This document shows, piece by piece, positions 37,929 through 45,365 of a stretch of DNA of 64,000 nucleotides. The notes beneath the pieces were generated by a model. That model saw nothing but the letters and a program-made list of their open reading frames with translations, was not told the origin of the DNA and ran no database searches. The stretch is taken from the NCBI RefSeq assembly GCF_010998615.1, contig NZ_JAAEAH010000009.1, forward strand, positions 62,001 to 126,000. The letters run 5' to 3'. Every line of letters starts with the position of its first letter. The stretch's first letter is position 1. The stretch comes from Myxococcus sp. CA023 (GTDB taxonomy: Bacteria > Myxococcota > Myxococcia > Myxococcales > Myxococcaceae). A program made the translations under genes and the position numbers.

Positions 37929-38702
37929 CTACAGCACCAGCCCGCCATTCACGCGCAGCACGTCGCCGACCACGTAGGCGCTCTCCGGAGACGCCAGGAA
38001 GAGCGTGGCGTTGGCGACGTCCTCCACGGTTCCCAGCCGGCGGATGGGGGTGGCCTGGATGAATCCCTCGCGCACTCCGGGACGGTTCATCAGCCCCGCG
38101 ACCATCTCCGTCTCCACGAAGCCAGGCGCCACGCAGTTCACCCGGATGCCATTTGGCCCCAGCTCTCCCGCCAGCGCCTGCGTCAGCCCAATCAAGGCCC
38201 CTTTGGTGGCGGCGTAGGGCACCTGTCCCGCGCGTCCCCGGATTCCGGCGGAGGAGGACATGTTGATGATGGCGCCACGGCCTTGCTGCACCATGGTCGG
38301 GATGACCGCCTGACAGCAGGCGAGCGCGCCGTAGAGATTGACGTCCACCGTCTCCCGCCACGCCGCGGCCTGGAGCATCATCAAGTGCCCATCCCGGCTG
38401 ATGCCGGCGTTGTTCACCAGCACATCGATGCGGCCGAAGTTGGAGAGCGCCGCTTCTCGGAGCTGTCCTGGTACGTCGGGGCTGGCGACCGAGCCGGGGA
38501 CCAGTACGCAGCGCCGGCCCTGCGCCTCGACTTCGGCGGCGGCCTGACGCGCGGCCTCCGCGTTGCTCCCGTAGTTGAGGACGATGTCCGCGCCCTCCGC
38601 GGCGAAGGCGAGGGCAATGGCCTTGCCAATGCCACGCGAGCCGCCCGTGATGATGACCGTCTGCTGCCGGAACCGCTGACGTGTTGCCTGGGACTCACTC
38701 AC
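37929..38702 (-). CDS. fabG: 3-oxoacyl-ACP reductase (FabG type, active)
   Basis: Encodes 257 residues from a GTG at 38702 overlapping the preceding stop by 4 bp (GTG at 38705 is an alternative). It is a classical SDR: cofactor motif TGGSRGIG, NNAG, catalytic Ser in NMSSSAG, and the Tyr/Lys pair in PYAATKGALIG, followed by VAPGFVETEM. It should reduce the beta-keto group of the ACP-bound chain with NADPH. The gene immediately upstream encodes a paralogue in which every one of these motifs is eroded, suggesting a hetero-oligomer. No enoyl reductase is present in the operon. Confidence 0.95.
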   Translation of the reverse strand: MSESQATRQRFRQQTVIITGGSRGIGKAIALAFAAEGADIVLNYGSNAEAARQAAAEVEAQGRRCVLVPGSVASPDVPGQLREAALSNFGRIDVLVNNAGISRDGHLMMLQAAAWRETVDVNLYGALACCQAVIPTMVQQGRGAIINMSSSAGIRGRAGQVPYAATKGALIGLTQALAGELGPNGIRVNCVAPGFVETEMVAGLMNRPGVREGFIQATPIRRLGTVEDVANATLFLASPESAYVVGDVLRVNGGLVL

Positions 38703-39448
38703 CACAGACCTCCGGTGGCAGACAGGCGCTGACCCGTCGTGAGGTTCGCCGCGCTCGAACCGAGGAAGAGCACGGCCTCGGCGACCTCCTCTGCGCTCCC
38801 GAGCCGCCCCAGGGGACCCAGCTCGCCATCGAGCCGCTCGCGCTGCGCTGGGGTGAGGTGTGCTGTCTCCTCCTCGAGGAGTTGGACCGCCAGCGTGTTC
38901 ACGGAGATGCCTTGCCGGGCCACCTCGTTCGCCAGCGCGCGTGTCATCGCGGTGATGCCTTCGGCGGCCACGCGGCTCGCGCCTCCGGAAGCGGCATCCA
39001 GCAGGTTGACGATGCGCCCCGAGCGCTTGCGCATCATCGGGCGGATGACCTCCTTGCAGAACCACGCTGTCCCACTCAACTGGCGGTCGAGCACGGCCTT
39101 CCACCGCTCGGCGGACAGGTCGCTGAGCCGACCGGCCGCGCGGCTCAGTGACGCGTTGATGAGCAGGTCGATGCGGCCCAATTCCGTGGCGACGCGGCGG
39201 ACCACCGTGCTCACCGCCTGGGCGTCAGAAGACTCGCAGGCCAGGGCCAGTTCCGCGCTCAACTCCCTGGCGAGTGCCGTTGCCTCCGCCTCGTGCTCCG
39301 GCTGGAAGACCAGGGCCAGACGCGCCCCCGCCTTCCCATGGCGCCGTGCAATGGCATTGGCGATGGGCTGTCCTGCTCCGGTGACCAGCACCACCTGCTG
39401 GTGGAGCAAACCGTCCAGGAACGGAGTGTTTGTTTCAGGGTGACTCAT
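38699..39448 (-). CDS. Degenerate SDR paralogue of FabG (predicted inactive)
   Basis: Encodes 249 residues and aligns with FabG end to end, but the active-site motifs are lost. The cofactor motif TGxxxGIG reads TGAGQPIA, NNAG reads INASL, the catalytic Ser region reads VNLLDAAS, and the YxxxK pair falls on Ser and Ala in SRVAAEG. The hydrophobic core, ELGRIDLLIN strand, MTRALANEVARQGISVN segment and C-terminal GQRLSATGG are well kept, so the protein should fold. The frame is unbroken and coupled at both ends (14 bp and 4 bp overlaps), which argues for selection rather than decay. A structural or allosteric partner of the active FabG is inferred, as seen with other FabG heterotetramers. Confidence 0.87.
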   Translation of the reverse strand: MSHPETNTPFLDGLLHQQVVLVTGAGQPIANAIARRHGKAGARLALVFQPEHEAEATALARELSAELALACESSDAQAVSTVVRRVATELGRIDLLINASLSRAAGRLSDLSAERWKAVLDRQLSGTAWFCKEVIRPMMRKRSGRIVNLLDAASGGASRVAAEGITAMTRALANEVARQGISVNTLAVQLLEEETAHLTPAQRERLDGELGPLGRLGSAEEVAEAVLFLGSSAANLTTGQRLSATGGLW

Positions 39449-39884
39449 GTGACTTCGAACCTCTCTGGGAAAGCACCATGACGCCGCTGGCAGCCGGGAC
39501 AGCGTCGGCCCAGGCCTTGACCTCGACGCGCACCGTGGTCCGCCACCGCTTGAGAATGTTGGCTTCCATCCGCAGGACGCTGCCGGCCGTGATGGGTGTG
39601 TGAAATGTCATTGCCTCGATGCCGCCGAGGTACCAGACAGACGGTGTGACTTCGTCGGGCTCACGCAGGAGCATGATGGCGACCTGTCCCAGGGCATCCA
39701 CCAGCAGGCAGGAGGGCAGGGCGGGGGGCGCGTCTCCGAAACGCTCGAACATCATCTCGTTGCCGGAGACCTGCTTGAACGCCCTGCCAAAGCCGGGTGA
39801 GAGCGCTTCCACCGCGTCGACCAGCAGCATGGGGAACCGGTGCGGTGTCCCGCCGTAGATGCGGGCCATGGGGTGCTCAGTCAT
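39435..39884 (-). CDS. Hotdog dehydratase-like protein with altered active site
   Basis: Encodes 149 residues from an ATG at 39884, overlapping the upstream stop by 8 bp. The N-terminus PHRFPMLLVDAVEAL and core SCLLVDALGQVAIML show a FabZ-type hotdog fold. In the FabZ catalytic region (NEPFFQGHFPGxP) this protein reads NEMMFERFGDAPP, so the catalytic His is gone, and the catalytic Glu of the central helix is Asp. It may form a heterodimer with the intact FabZ-type protein of the same operon, comparable in principle to the two-component dehydratases of aryl polyene systems, or act as a product-binding or editing hotdog protein. Confidence 0.82.
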   Translation of the reverse strand: MTEHPMARIYGGTPHRFPMLLVDAVEALSPGFGRAFKQVSGNEMMFERFGDAPPALPSCLLVDALGQVAIMLLREPDEVTPSVWYLGGIEAMTFHTPITAGSVLRMEANILKRWRTTVRVEVKAWADAVPAASGVMVLSQRGSKSHESP

Positions 39885-40899
39885 GAGCACCCCCGCGCAG
39901 CACCACGGCCAGGGTGCTGCCCTCACCCCCCAGGGCGGTGACCAGCGCGCATCCCTTGTCGAGGGCCCGCGTGGCCAGCACGACGGCCAGCATGCCCGCC
40001 GTGCTGAACGTCTCTCCAAGCACGTCCTTGGGACAGCTCACGGGCACCTTCGCCGCGTGCGCCCCAAGGGCTTCGTGCAGCCCACGCTGCGCCCATCCGT
40101 CGAAGTCTCCTCGGCCGCTCGCACAGGAGAAGACGGCGCCCAGTTGCTCGGGCTCGATTCGGGCCATGTGCATCGCGTCCCGCACCGCGCGGGCCAGCGT
40201 GTGCGCCTGGTTCGTGAGCGAGCCTCCCCGGTGCCCGGTGCCCAGGACTTCCGCGTGGCGGTGTGCGCCGCGCGTCAGGGCCCGCGTGTGCTCCTCCAGG
40301 ACCAGGGCGCACGCCGCTTCACTCACCCGCATTCCCTCAGGCAGGGCGATGCCAGCCAGGAGCATGGGGCTCAGGGTGTCCGCGCCCACCACCACCATCC
40401 GCTCCGCCTGGCCCTCCTCGATTTGCTGGCAGCCGAAGCGAAGCGCCTCCAGTCCCGCGGAGTGGCCCGAGCACAGGGTCGCGGTGGGACCGCGAAGGTC
40501 GTGCACCATGGAGATGTAGCCCGTCGCCGCGTTGGTGACGGTGTTCTGGAACACCACCGGGTTTCCGTAGCGGCCGCCCCGCTCCAGGATGCCTTCCAGG
40601 TACTCCGCGTTCGTGGGCAGGCAGCCGTAGCCGGAGCCGAACGCGATGCCTGTCTGGAGGGGATTGCCGGGCCCGGCATCCTCGATGGCCAGCGTGGTCG
40701 CGGCGAGCGCGATGCGCCCGAGCCGGTCCATGTGCCGCAGTTGGGCGGACTGCTTCGCGAACGCCGCGTCGGGAATGCGCTCCGCCAAGGAGGACGGTGG
40801 GCCCGCATCGCCTTGGGAGAAGCGCTCCCAGAGGGCGGTAGGTCCCGTGGCCCGGGGGCACACCGCGCCGAGCCCGCTGATGACGATGCGCCGGCTCAT
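39877..40899 (-). CDS. Ketosynthase-like chain-length-factor homologue 1 (no catalytic triad)
   Basis: Encodes 340 residues, about 60-70 shorter than a normal ketosynthase. The nucleophile position falls on His in LCSGHSAGLEAL; this segment lines up well with the AGQAGGLDAL motif of chain-length factors, Gln being replaced by His. The HGTGT motif is CASGRGD and the second His motif is LGETFSTAG, so neither catalytic His is present. The start at 40899 overlaps the KS1 stop by 4 bp, the coupling expected of a KS/CLF heterodimer. The missing length comes mainly from the N-terminal and dimer-loop regions. Decarboxylase or gatekeeper roles, as proposed for CLFs, are possible. Confidence 0.85.
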   Translation of the reverse strand: MSRRIVISGLGAVCPRATGPTALWERFSQGDAGPPSSLAERIPDAAFAKQSAQLRHMDRLGRIALAATTLAIEDAGPGNPLQTGIAFGSGYGCLPTNAEYLEGILERGGRYGNPVVFQNTVTNAATGYISMVHDLRGPTATLCSGHSAGLEALRFGCQQIEEGQAERMVVVGADTLSPMLLAGIALPEGMRVSEAACALVLEEHTRALTRGAHRHAEVLGTGHRGGSLTNQAHTLARAVRDAMHMARIEPEQLGAVFSCASGRGDFDGWAQRGLHEALGAHAAKVPVSCPKDVLGETFSTAGMLAVVLATRALDKGCALVTALGGEGSTLAVVLRGGAHD

Positions 40900-42107
40900 C
40901 GTGCCGCCCTCCCTGTCTCCGGAAAGCGCCGGGCAACGAGGGCGACGTTCGCCCCGCCGAACGCGGACTTGGTGCTCATCAGCGTGTCGATGCGTTGGGC
41001 GCGGCCCTCGCCACGCACCACGTCGACGTCGCACTTCGGGTCCAGTTCCTCGCAGTTGAGGGTCGGCGGGAGGAAGTCACGAGCCATGCCCAGCACGGAG
41101 CCGATGAGCTCCAGCGCGCCGGAGGCCCCCAGCGTGTGGCCGAAGTAGGGCTTGAGGGAGTTGACCGGCACCGACGCGGCTCGCGCACCGAAGACACCTC
41201 GCAGGGCCTGGCACTCCGCGGGGTCATTGGCCGGCGTCCCGGTTCCGTGGAGGTTGACGAAGTCGATCTGCTCCGTCGTCAGTCCCGCCTGTCGCAAGGC
41301 GAGCGTCATCGCCTGTTGGAGCCCCCGGCCCTCGGGGTGTGGGCTGGTGGGGTGATGGGCATCACCCGCCGTTCCCCAGCCGCACAGCTCCGCATGGATT
41401 CGAGCGCCCCGCTGGCGCGCGTGGTTCAGCTCCTCGAGCACGAGGATGCCCGCGCCCTCGCCGAGTACCATCCCATTGCGCCGATGGTCGAAGGGGCGGC
41501 ACACCGTGGGCGTCATGGCGCGCAGGACGGAGAAGCCACTGAAGCTGAGCAGGGTCAGTGCATCCGCTCCTCCCGCCAGCATCACGGAGGCCCGTCCCTG
41601 ACGGATTTCGTCCAGTGCTCGGCCTATTGCGAGGCTGCTGGACACGCAGGCCATGGTGACGGTGGACAGGATGCCGCCCAGGCCAAACTGGTCCGCGACG
41701 TTCCGCGCGATGGAGGAGAAGGGAACCTCCCCGAAGTGTCTCCGGCGAGCGTCCTCATCACCTCCGGAGCGAATGACCTGTTCGAGGGACAAGGCGGGCC
41801 CACGGCTCGTGCCCAGCATGACCCCCGCCACCTCCCGCCAGTTCCCCTGGGCTTCGAGCCCACTGTCGCGAAGGGCCTGCTCCGCGGCGTGAAGGGCCAG
41901 CTTTGACACGCGGTCCAAACCGTTGTCGGGCGTCTCGCCCGGCAGGTCCACCACGCCCGCGGAGTACGTCCGGCCTTCGATGTCGAACGGGGCGGCCCGC
42001 CGGATGCCGCTGTGGCGGTTCGACAGGGCCTGGGCGAGCTCGTCGGCGGACAGTGCATTGGCGGCCGTCACGCCAAGGCCCGTGATGACGACGCGATGGG
42101 GGCTCAT
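40896..42107 (-). CDS. Beta-ketoacyl-ACP synthase 1 (FabF-like, catalytic triad intact)
   Basis: Encodes 403 residues. Nucleophile Cys154 in VTMACVSSS, first His in LHGTGTPAND (~287) and second His in YFGHTLGASGA (~322) are present; the NGMVLGEGAGILVLEE and KSAFGGANVA loops are typical of FabF. It should elongate ACP-bound chains. Coupling is tight on both sides: its ATG overlaps the metallo-beta-lactamase gene stop by 4 bp and its stop overlaps the following KS-like gene by 4 bp. It therefore probably forms a heterodimer with that CLF homologue, giving the operon two KS/CLF pairs. Confidence 0.95.
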   Translation of the reverse strand: MSPHRVVITGLGVTAANALSADELAQALSNRHSGIRRAAPFDIEGRTYSAGVVDLPGETPDNGLDRVSKLALHAAEQALRDSGLEAQGNWREVAGVMLGTSRGPALSLEQVIRSGGDEDARRRHFGEVPFSSIARNVADQFGLGGILSTVTMACVSSSLAIGRALDEIRQGRASVMLAGGADALTLLSFSGFSVLRAMTPTVCRPFDHRRNGMVLGEGAGILVLEELNHARQRGARIHAELCGWGTAGDAHHPTSPHPEGRGLQQAMTLALRQAGLTTEQIDFVNLHGTGTPANDPAECQALRGVFGARAASVPVNSLKPYFGHTLGASGALELIGSVLGMARDFLPPTLNCEELDPKCDVDVVRGEGRAQRIDTLMSTKSAFGGANVALVARRFPETGRAAR

Positions 42108-42874
42108 GAGAGCTTCTCCAGTGGCTCGGACGGCGCCGTGTCCACCAGACAGTCGTGGCCCGGAATGATGTGGCGGTATTCGCGGAGGAGCTTGCGGCGG
42201 GTGTGAGTGTACAGCTCGGTGTCCTGCGCGAGCTGGAGCTCCCGCTCGGCGTTCTCCACCAAGGTCTTCCGTGTGAAGAGCGCATCCCCCGCGATGAGGA
42301 TTTTTCGCGGCGTGCCCTCATCGTCCGTGCGGGCGCGGTGCGCGACGACGGAGATATGCCCATGGGTATGGCCCGGCGTGGGCAGCACCTCGACCTCCTC
42401 CGTCAGCCAATGGCTGCCGTCGACAGGGACGAAGCGCGAGTCACGTTCGAGCACGCGGTTGTAGAACCCGATGTTCCGAGTCACCTCGCGCACGATGGAC
42501 CGGACATAGAACTCCTTCACCGTCTGGTAATGCTCGCGCAGCAGCTCCGAGGTCGCGGCTTTCCCTGGGGTGTGGTCCTGGTGATACGCCTCGATGAAGT
42601 GCGCGTTTTCGACGAAGTCCTTGGCGCCCACGACGTATTGCGCGTTGCGGAACAGCAAGTGATTGCCGCAGTGGTCGTAGTGGAGGTGGGTGGCGACAAC
42701 CACGTCCACGTCATCTGGTGTCAGGCCGCGTTCCTTGAGTGCTAGCACCAGGCGTCCCGCGTCGTCGCACAGACCGCTGTCCACCAGGATGTTTCGCTGT
42801 TGGGATTGTACGAGGGTGACAGTGGAGCGCAGCCGTGGAAAGCCGCTCCCCTGGAGCAGCACATTCAAGAACAT
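42104..42874 (-). CDS. Metallo-beta-lactamase-fold hydrolase in acyl operon
   Basis: Encodes 256 residues from an ATG at 42874 with an AAGGA site 10 bp upstream; the longer open frame upstream belongs to another gene. The metal site is complete: THLHYDHCGNH (HxHxDH), HTHGH, the bridging Asp in IAGDALF and His in IPGHD. The overall sequence resembles N-acyl-homoserine lactonase-type members. Related hydrolases act as thioesterases in several polyketide pathways; since this operon has no other thioesterase, release of the ACP-bound product is a reasonable inference. Quorum quenching is the alternative, but the genetic coupling argues against it. Confidence 0.9.
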   Translation of the reverse strand: MFLNVLLQGSGFPRLRSTVTLVQSQQRNILVDSGLCDDAGRLVLALKERGLTPDDVDVVVATHLHYDHCGNHLLFRNAQYVVGAKDFVENAHFIEAYHQDHTPGKAATSELLREHYQTVKEFYVRSIVREVTRNIGFYNRVLERDSRFVPVDGSHWLTEEVEVLPTPGHTHGHISVVAHRARTDDEGTPRKILIAGDALFTRKTLVENAERELQLAQDTELYTHTRRKLLREYRHIIPGHDCLVDTAPSEPLEKLS

Positions 42875-42894
42875 GGTGATGTGGTTCCTTGGGG

Positions 42895-43377
42895 CTAGGC
42901 GCCCAGCATCAGTTCGCCGTCGGCGACCAGCTCTCCACCCACCCGTGCTTCGACCTTCACGTGATGGATGGTGCCAAGGCTCTTGAGGTGCGTGGCTCGG
43001 ACGCGGAGCTGATCGCCCGGAACGACAGGGCGGCGGAAGCGCATCCGGTGGATGTTGGCCATCACGCCCGGCCGCGCTGGCTTTTGTGTCGCCGGCTCCA
43101 CGGGCGCGAGGTCCGGGCGGCTCCTCGTGCGGAGCATGACGCCCGCCACCTGGGCCATGGATTCGACGATCAGCACGCCGGGCATGATGGGGTGCTCGGG
43201 AAAGTGCCCCTGGAAGAAGGGCTCGTTCGCCGTGACGCACTTGATTCCCTCGGCGAACACGCCGGGTTCCAAGCTGTCAATCCGGTCGACCATGAGCATC
43301 GGATAGCGATGCGGCAGGAGTTGGAGGAGCTCCTGGATGCCGAGCCCGGCGGGCGTTGCTGCCTGCTGGCTAGGCAC
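42895..43377 (-). CDS. 3-hydroxyacyl-ACP dehydratase (FabZ type, active)
   Basis: Encodes 160 residues. I place the start at GTG 43377, which overlaps the ACP stop by 8 bp and has a GAAGAAGG site about 7 bp upstream; the open frame extends further but runs inside the ACP gene. The FabZ motifs are intact: LLPHRYPMLMVDRID, EPFFQGHFPEHP with catalytic His near 58, and PGVLIVESMAQ with catalytic Glu near 72. It should dehydrate 3-hydroxyacyl-ACP to the trans-2-enoyl form. With no enoyl reductase in the operon, repeated cycles would leave conjugated double bonds. Confidence 0.94.
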   Translation of the reverse strand: MPSQQAATPAGLGIQELLQLLPHRYPMLMVDRIDSLEPGVFAEGIKCVTANEPFFQGHFPEHPIMPGVLIVESMAQVAGVMLRTRSRPDLAPVEPATQKPARPGVMANIHRMRFRRPVVPGDQLRVRATHLKSLGTIHHVKVEARVGGELVADGELMLGA

Positions 43378-43681
43378 AGGCGGCCTTCTTCCCGCCTTCC
43401 GCGATGAGCCGGTTGACCAGCGCCGCGAGCGTGTCGATGGAGTGGAACTCCTTGGCGACGCTGTCATCCGCGATGACGACGCCCCACTTCTCTTCGATGC
43501 CGACCACGATCTCCAACGCCTCGACGCTGTCGAGTCCCAGGCCTCCCGCCTCACCTTCCTGCGAGTCACCGCCGAACAGCGGTGCCCCGTCCGGAATGCT
43601 CGCGGGGTCGATGTCCAGCCGCAGGCGATCGACGATCATGGCCTTGAGGCCGCTCTTCACTTCCGTGTTGTCGAGGTGCAT
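43370..43681 (-). CDS. Acyl carrier protein, first gene of the acyl operon
   Basis: Encodes 103 residues. The phosphopantetheine site is Ser52 in LGLDSVEALEIV, followed by the acidic helix typical of ACPs; the Cys-containing C-terminal extension (GGKKAACA) is unusual. It would carry the growing chain for the two KS/CLF pairs. The ATG is preceded by GGAGAG in a 102 bp region separating it from a gene on the opposite strand, so the operon promoter should lie there, though I could not pick a convincing -35/-10 pair. It is the only ACP and no phosphopantetheinyl transferase is encoded nearby. Confidence 0.95.
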   Translation of the reverse strand: MHLDNTEVKSGLKAMIVDRLRLDIDPASIPDGAPLFGGDSQEGEAGGLGLDSVEALEIVVGIEEKWGVVIADDSVAKEFHSIDTLAALVNRLIAEGGKKAACA

Positions 43682-44147
43682 CTGCTCTCCTGATGTTGAG
43701 AAACCAACGTATCGGAGTCCTCTGACATCGCCGGATAAGTTGGGTGTCTGGGCAACGTGCCTGGTACGTGATGCCGTTCAACATTGGCCTCATCCACTCA
43801 GTCGCCCCGTCGCTTCACGTCGGCTCGTTCGCTGGCGCTGCTGTTCATGCTCTCCGCTTGTGGTGGGGACGCCCCGGTTTGGGACCTCTCCATGCGCGCG
43901 CGTCACGGCGAGGCATGGATGGGGCTCATCGCGGACCCCGGCTCGCATTTCGTCACGGGAGACGGGGCGGGCAGCGCGGGGCTCCGGCAGATGACCGTGT
44001 GTGGATTCCAGGGCGTGACGGACACCGACGCGGACGGAACCCACCAGTCCTGCATGGAAGTGCGGCTCGACCCTACGGCCCTGGGCACGGGCCCCTCCGT
44101 GCTGACCATCGCGGGCACCGCTACCCCCCTGGCGTACGGTTCCTCTA

Positions 44148-44174
44148 AACCACCGCTCGTGATTCTCGATCGCG
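44148..44174 (+). repeat. IS630 left terminal inverted repeat
   Basis: Begins AACCACCGCTCG directly after the flanking TA. It matches the reverse complement of the right end at 20 of 27 positions, with the blocks TGA, TCTCG and CGCG shared. Confidence 0.85.
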
Positions 44175-44239
44175 GTTGGTGAGCGGGCGGGCGCGCGGGG
44201 CGACAGGAAGAGGCAAGGGCACATCCCGTTCGGCTCTGT

Positions 44240-45337
44240 GTGCGCAGAAGACCAGGAATCAGAAAGGCCCCGCCCAGGGACAAAGGTAGTCCCCGTCTTT
44301 CGCGGCTGCAGCGCCGCTCTCTCATCCGCTGGGGTGAAAGGAGCGGCTGCCCGCTCACCCTGCGGCGGTGCATGGCGGTGGTGGGAGTATCGCGCGGCGA
44401 ATCGTGCAGGCAGGTAGCGCGTGCTCTGGCGTGCGCCACCTCCACGGTTGTCTCCGCGGTCAATCGCTACCGGACGGGGCGGCGTAAAGCCCTGTTGGAC
44501 CGCAGGGCGGCCAATGGCGAGGCGAAGGTGGATGAGCGCTTCCTCGCCATTCTCTCGCGCGTGCTGGCGGGTACTCCCGAAGAGGTGGGCTGGTGCCGCC
44601 CGACGTGGACACGGGAGTTGCTCGCGCTGGAGATGGAGCGCCGGGGCCTGGCGCGGGTGTCGGTTGCCACCATGGGCCGTGCGCTTGCCACCCTCGGTGC
44701 GAGCCTGAAGGCGGCCAAACCCGTGGTGGGCTGCCCTTGGCCGGGCTGGAAGCGGCGCCGGCGCATCTTCGAGTTGCGGTGCCTGGAAGCATGTGCCCGG
44801 TCCGACGAGCCGGTCCTCTATGTGGACGAGGTGGACATCCATCTCAATCCGAAGGTGGGACGCGACTGGTGCCTGCCCGGCCAGCGCCGGGTGGTGCTCA
44901 CGCCAGGCAACAACAAGAAGCGATACCTGGCCGGCGCCCTGGACTCGAAGACGGGCCGCCTCACCTGGGTGGAAGGCAAGTCGAAGGCCAGCTCACTCTT
45001 CATCCAACTGCTTTGGCGCATCGCCGGTGAGTACTCTGGCGCCCCACGAATCCACCTCATCCTGGACAACGCCTCCATCCACAGCAGCCAGCAGACGAGA
45101 AAGGCGCTCGAGCAACTCGGCGGCCGGATTGTCCTCCACTTCCTGCCGCCTTACTGCCCGGACGCCAATCGCATTGAGCGCGTCTGGCTGGACCTCCACG
45201 CCAACGTCACTCGCAACCATCGCTGCCGCACTCTCCAGAAGCTCATGCGGCGCGTCCATGCCTACATGCACGCTCGCAACGCCCAGCGGCGTGCCAGTCC
45301 TATCCTCCGCAAGGTTCATCTGCGGCGCGCCGCCTGA
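44240..45337 (+). CDS. IS630-family transposase
   Basis: Encodes 365 residues from a GTG start. The N-terminal ~120 residues are a helix-turn-helix region (RGESCRQVARALACATSTV). The DDE catalytic domain is intact: Asp196 in YVDEVDIHL, Asp276 in LILDNASIH and Glu313 in DANRIERVW, the last spacing being typical of IS630 (DD-36/37-E). The length is normal and there is no frameshift, so the element may still be mobile. It cuts and pastes into TA dinucleotides, consistent with its flanks. Confidence 0.95.
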   Translation: MRRRPGIRKAPPRDKGSPRLSRLQRRSLIRWGERSGCPLTLRRCMAVVGVSRGESCRQVARALACATSTVVSAVNRYRTGRRKALLDRRAANGEAKVDERFLAILSRVLAGTPEEVGWCRPTWTRELLALEMERRGLARVSVATMGRALATLGASLKAAKPVVGCPWPGWKRRRRIFELRCLEACARSDEPVLYVDEVDIHLNPKVGRDWCLPGQRRVVLTPGNNKKRYLAGALDSKTGRLTWVEGKSKASSLFIQLLWRIAGEYSGAPRIHLILDNASIHSSQQTRKALEQLGGRIVLHFLPPYCPDANRIERVWLDLHANVTRNHRCRTLQKLMRRVHAYMHARNAQRRASPILRKVHLRRAA

Positions 45338-45338
45338 G

Positions 45339-45365
45339 CGCGTGCGAGATTCATGATCGGGCGTT
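45339..45365 (-). repeat. IS630 right terminal inverted repeat
   Basis: Its reverse complement begins AACGCCCGATCATGA and pairs with the left end; it is followed immediately by TA and then by the restored lipoprotein reading frame. Confidence 0.85.

Larger units (their letters stand above)
44148..45365 (+). mobile_element. Complete IS630-family insertion sequence (~1.22 kb)
   Basis: The element is bounded by 27 bp imperfect inverted repeats (44148-44174 and 45339-45365; 20 of 27 positions match) and flanked on both sides by the dinucleotide TA (44146-44147 and 45366-45367), the target duplication typical of the IS630/Tc1/mariner superfamily. It contains one full-length transposase gene. Removing it restores an uninterrupted lipoprotein frame, which confirms the boundaries independently. 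It lies ~460 bp upstream of the divergent acyl operon's first gene. Confidence 0.93.

Noticed and set aside
42104-42874. Quorum-quenching AHL lactonase
   Set aside because: The sequence type allows it, but tight coupling to ketosynthase and dehydratase genes makes a role in product release more likely; kept as an alternative only.
43682-43783. Possible sigma54 or sigma70 promoter for the acyl operon
   Set aside because: GGCAC and TTGC-like words occur but not with the required GG-10-GC spacing, and no -35/-10 pair has good spacing. A promoter must lie here, but I cannot place it.
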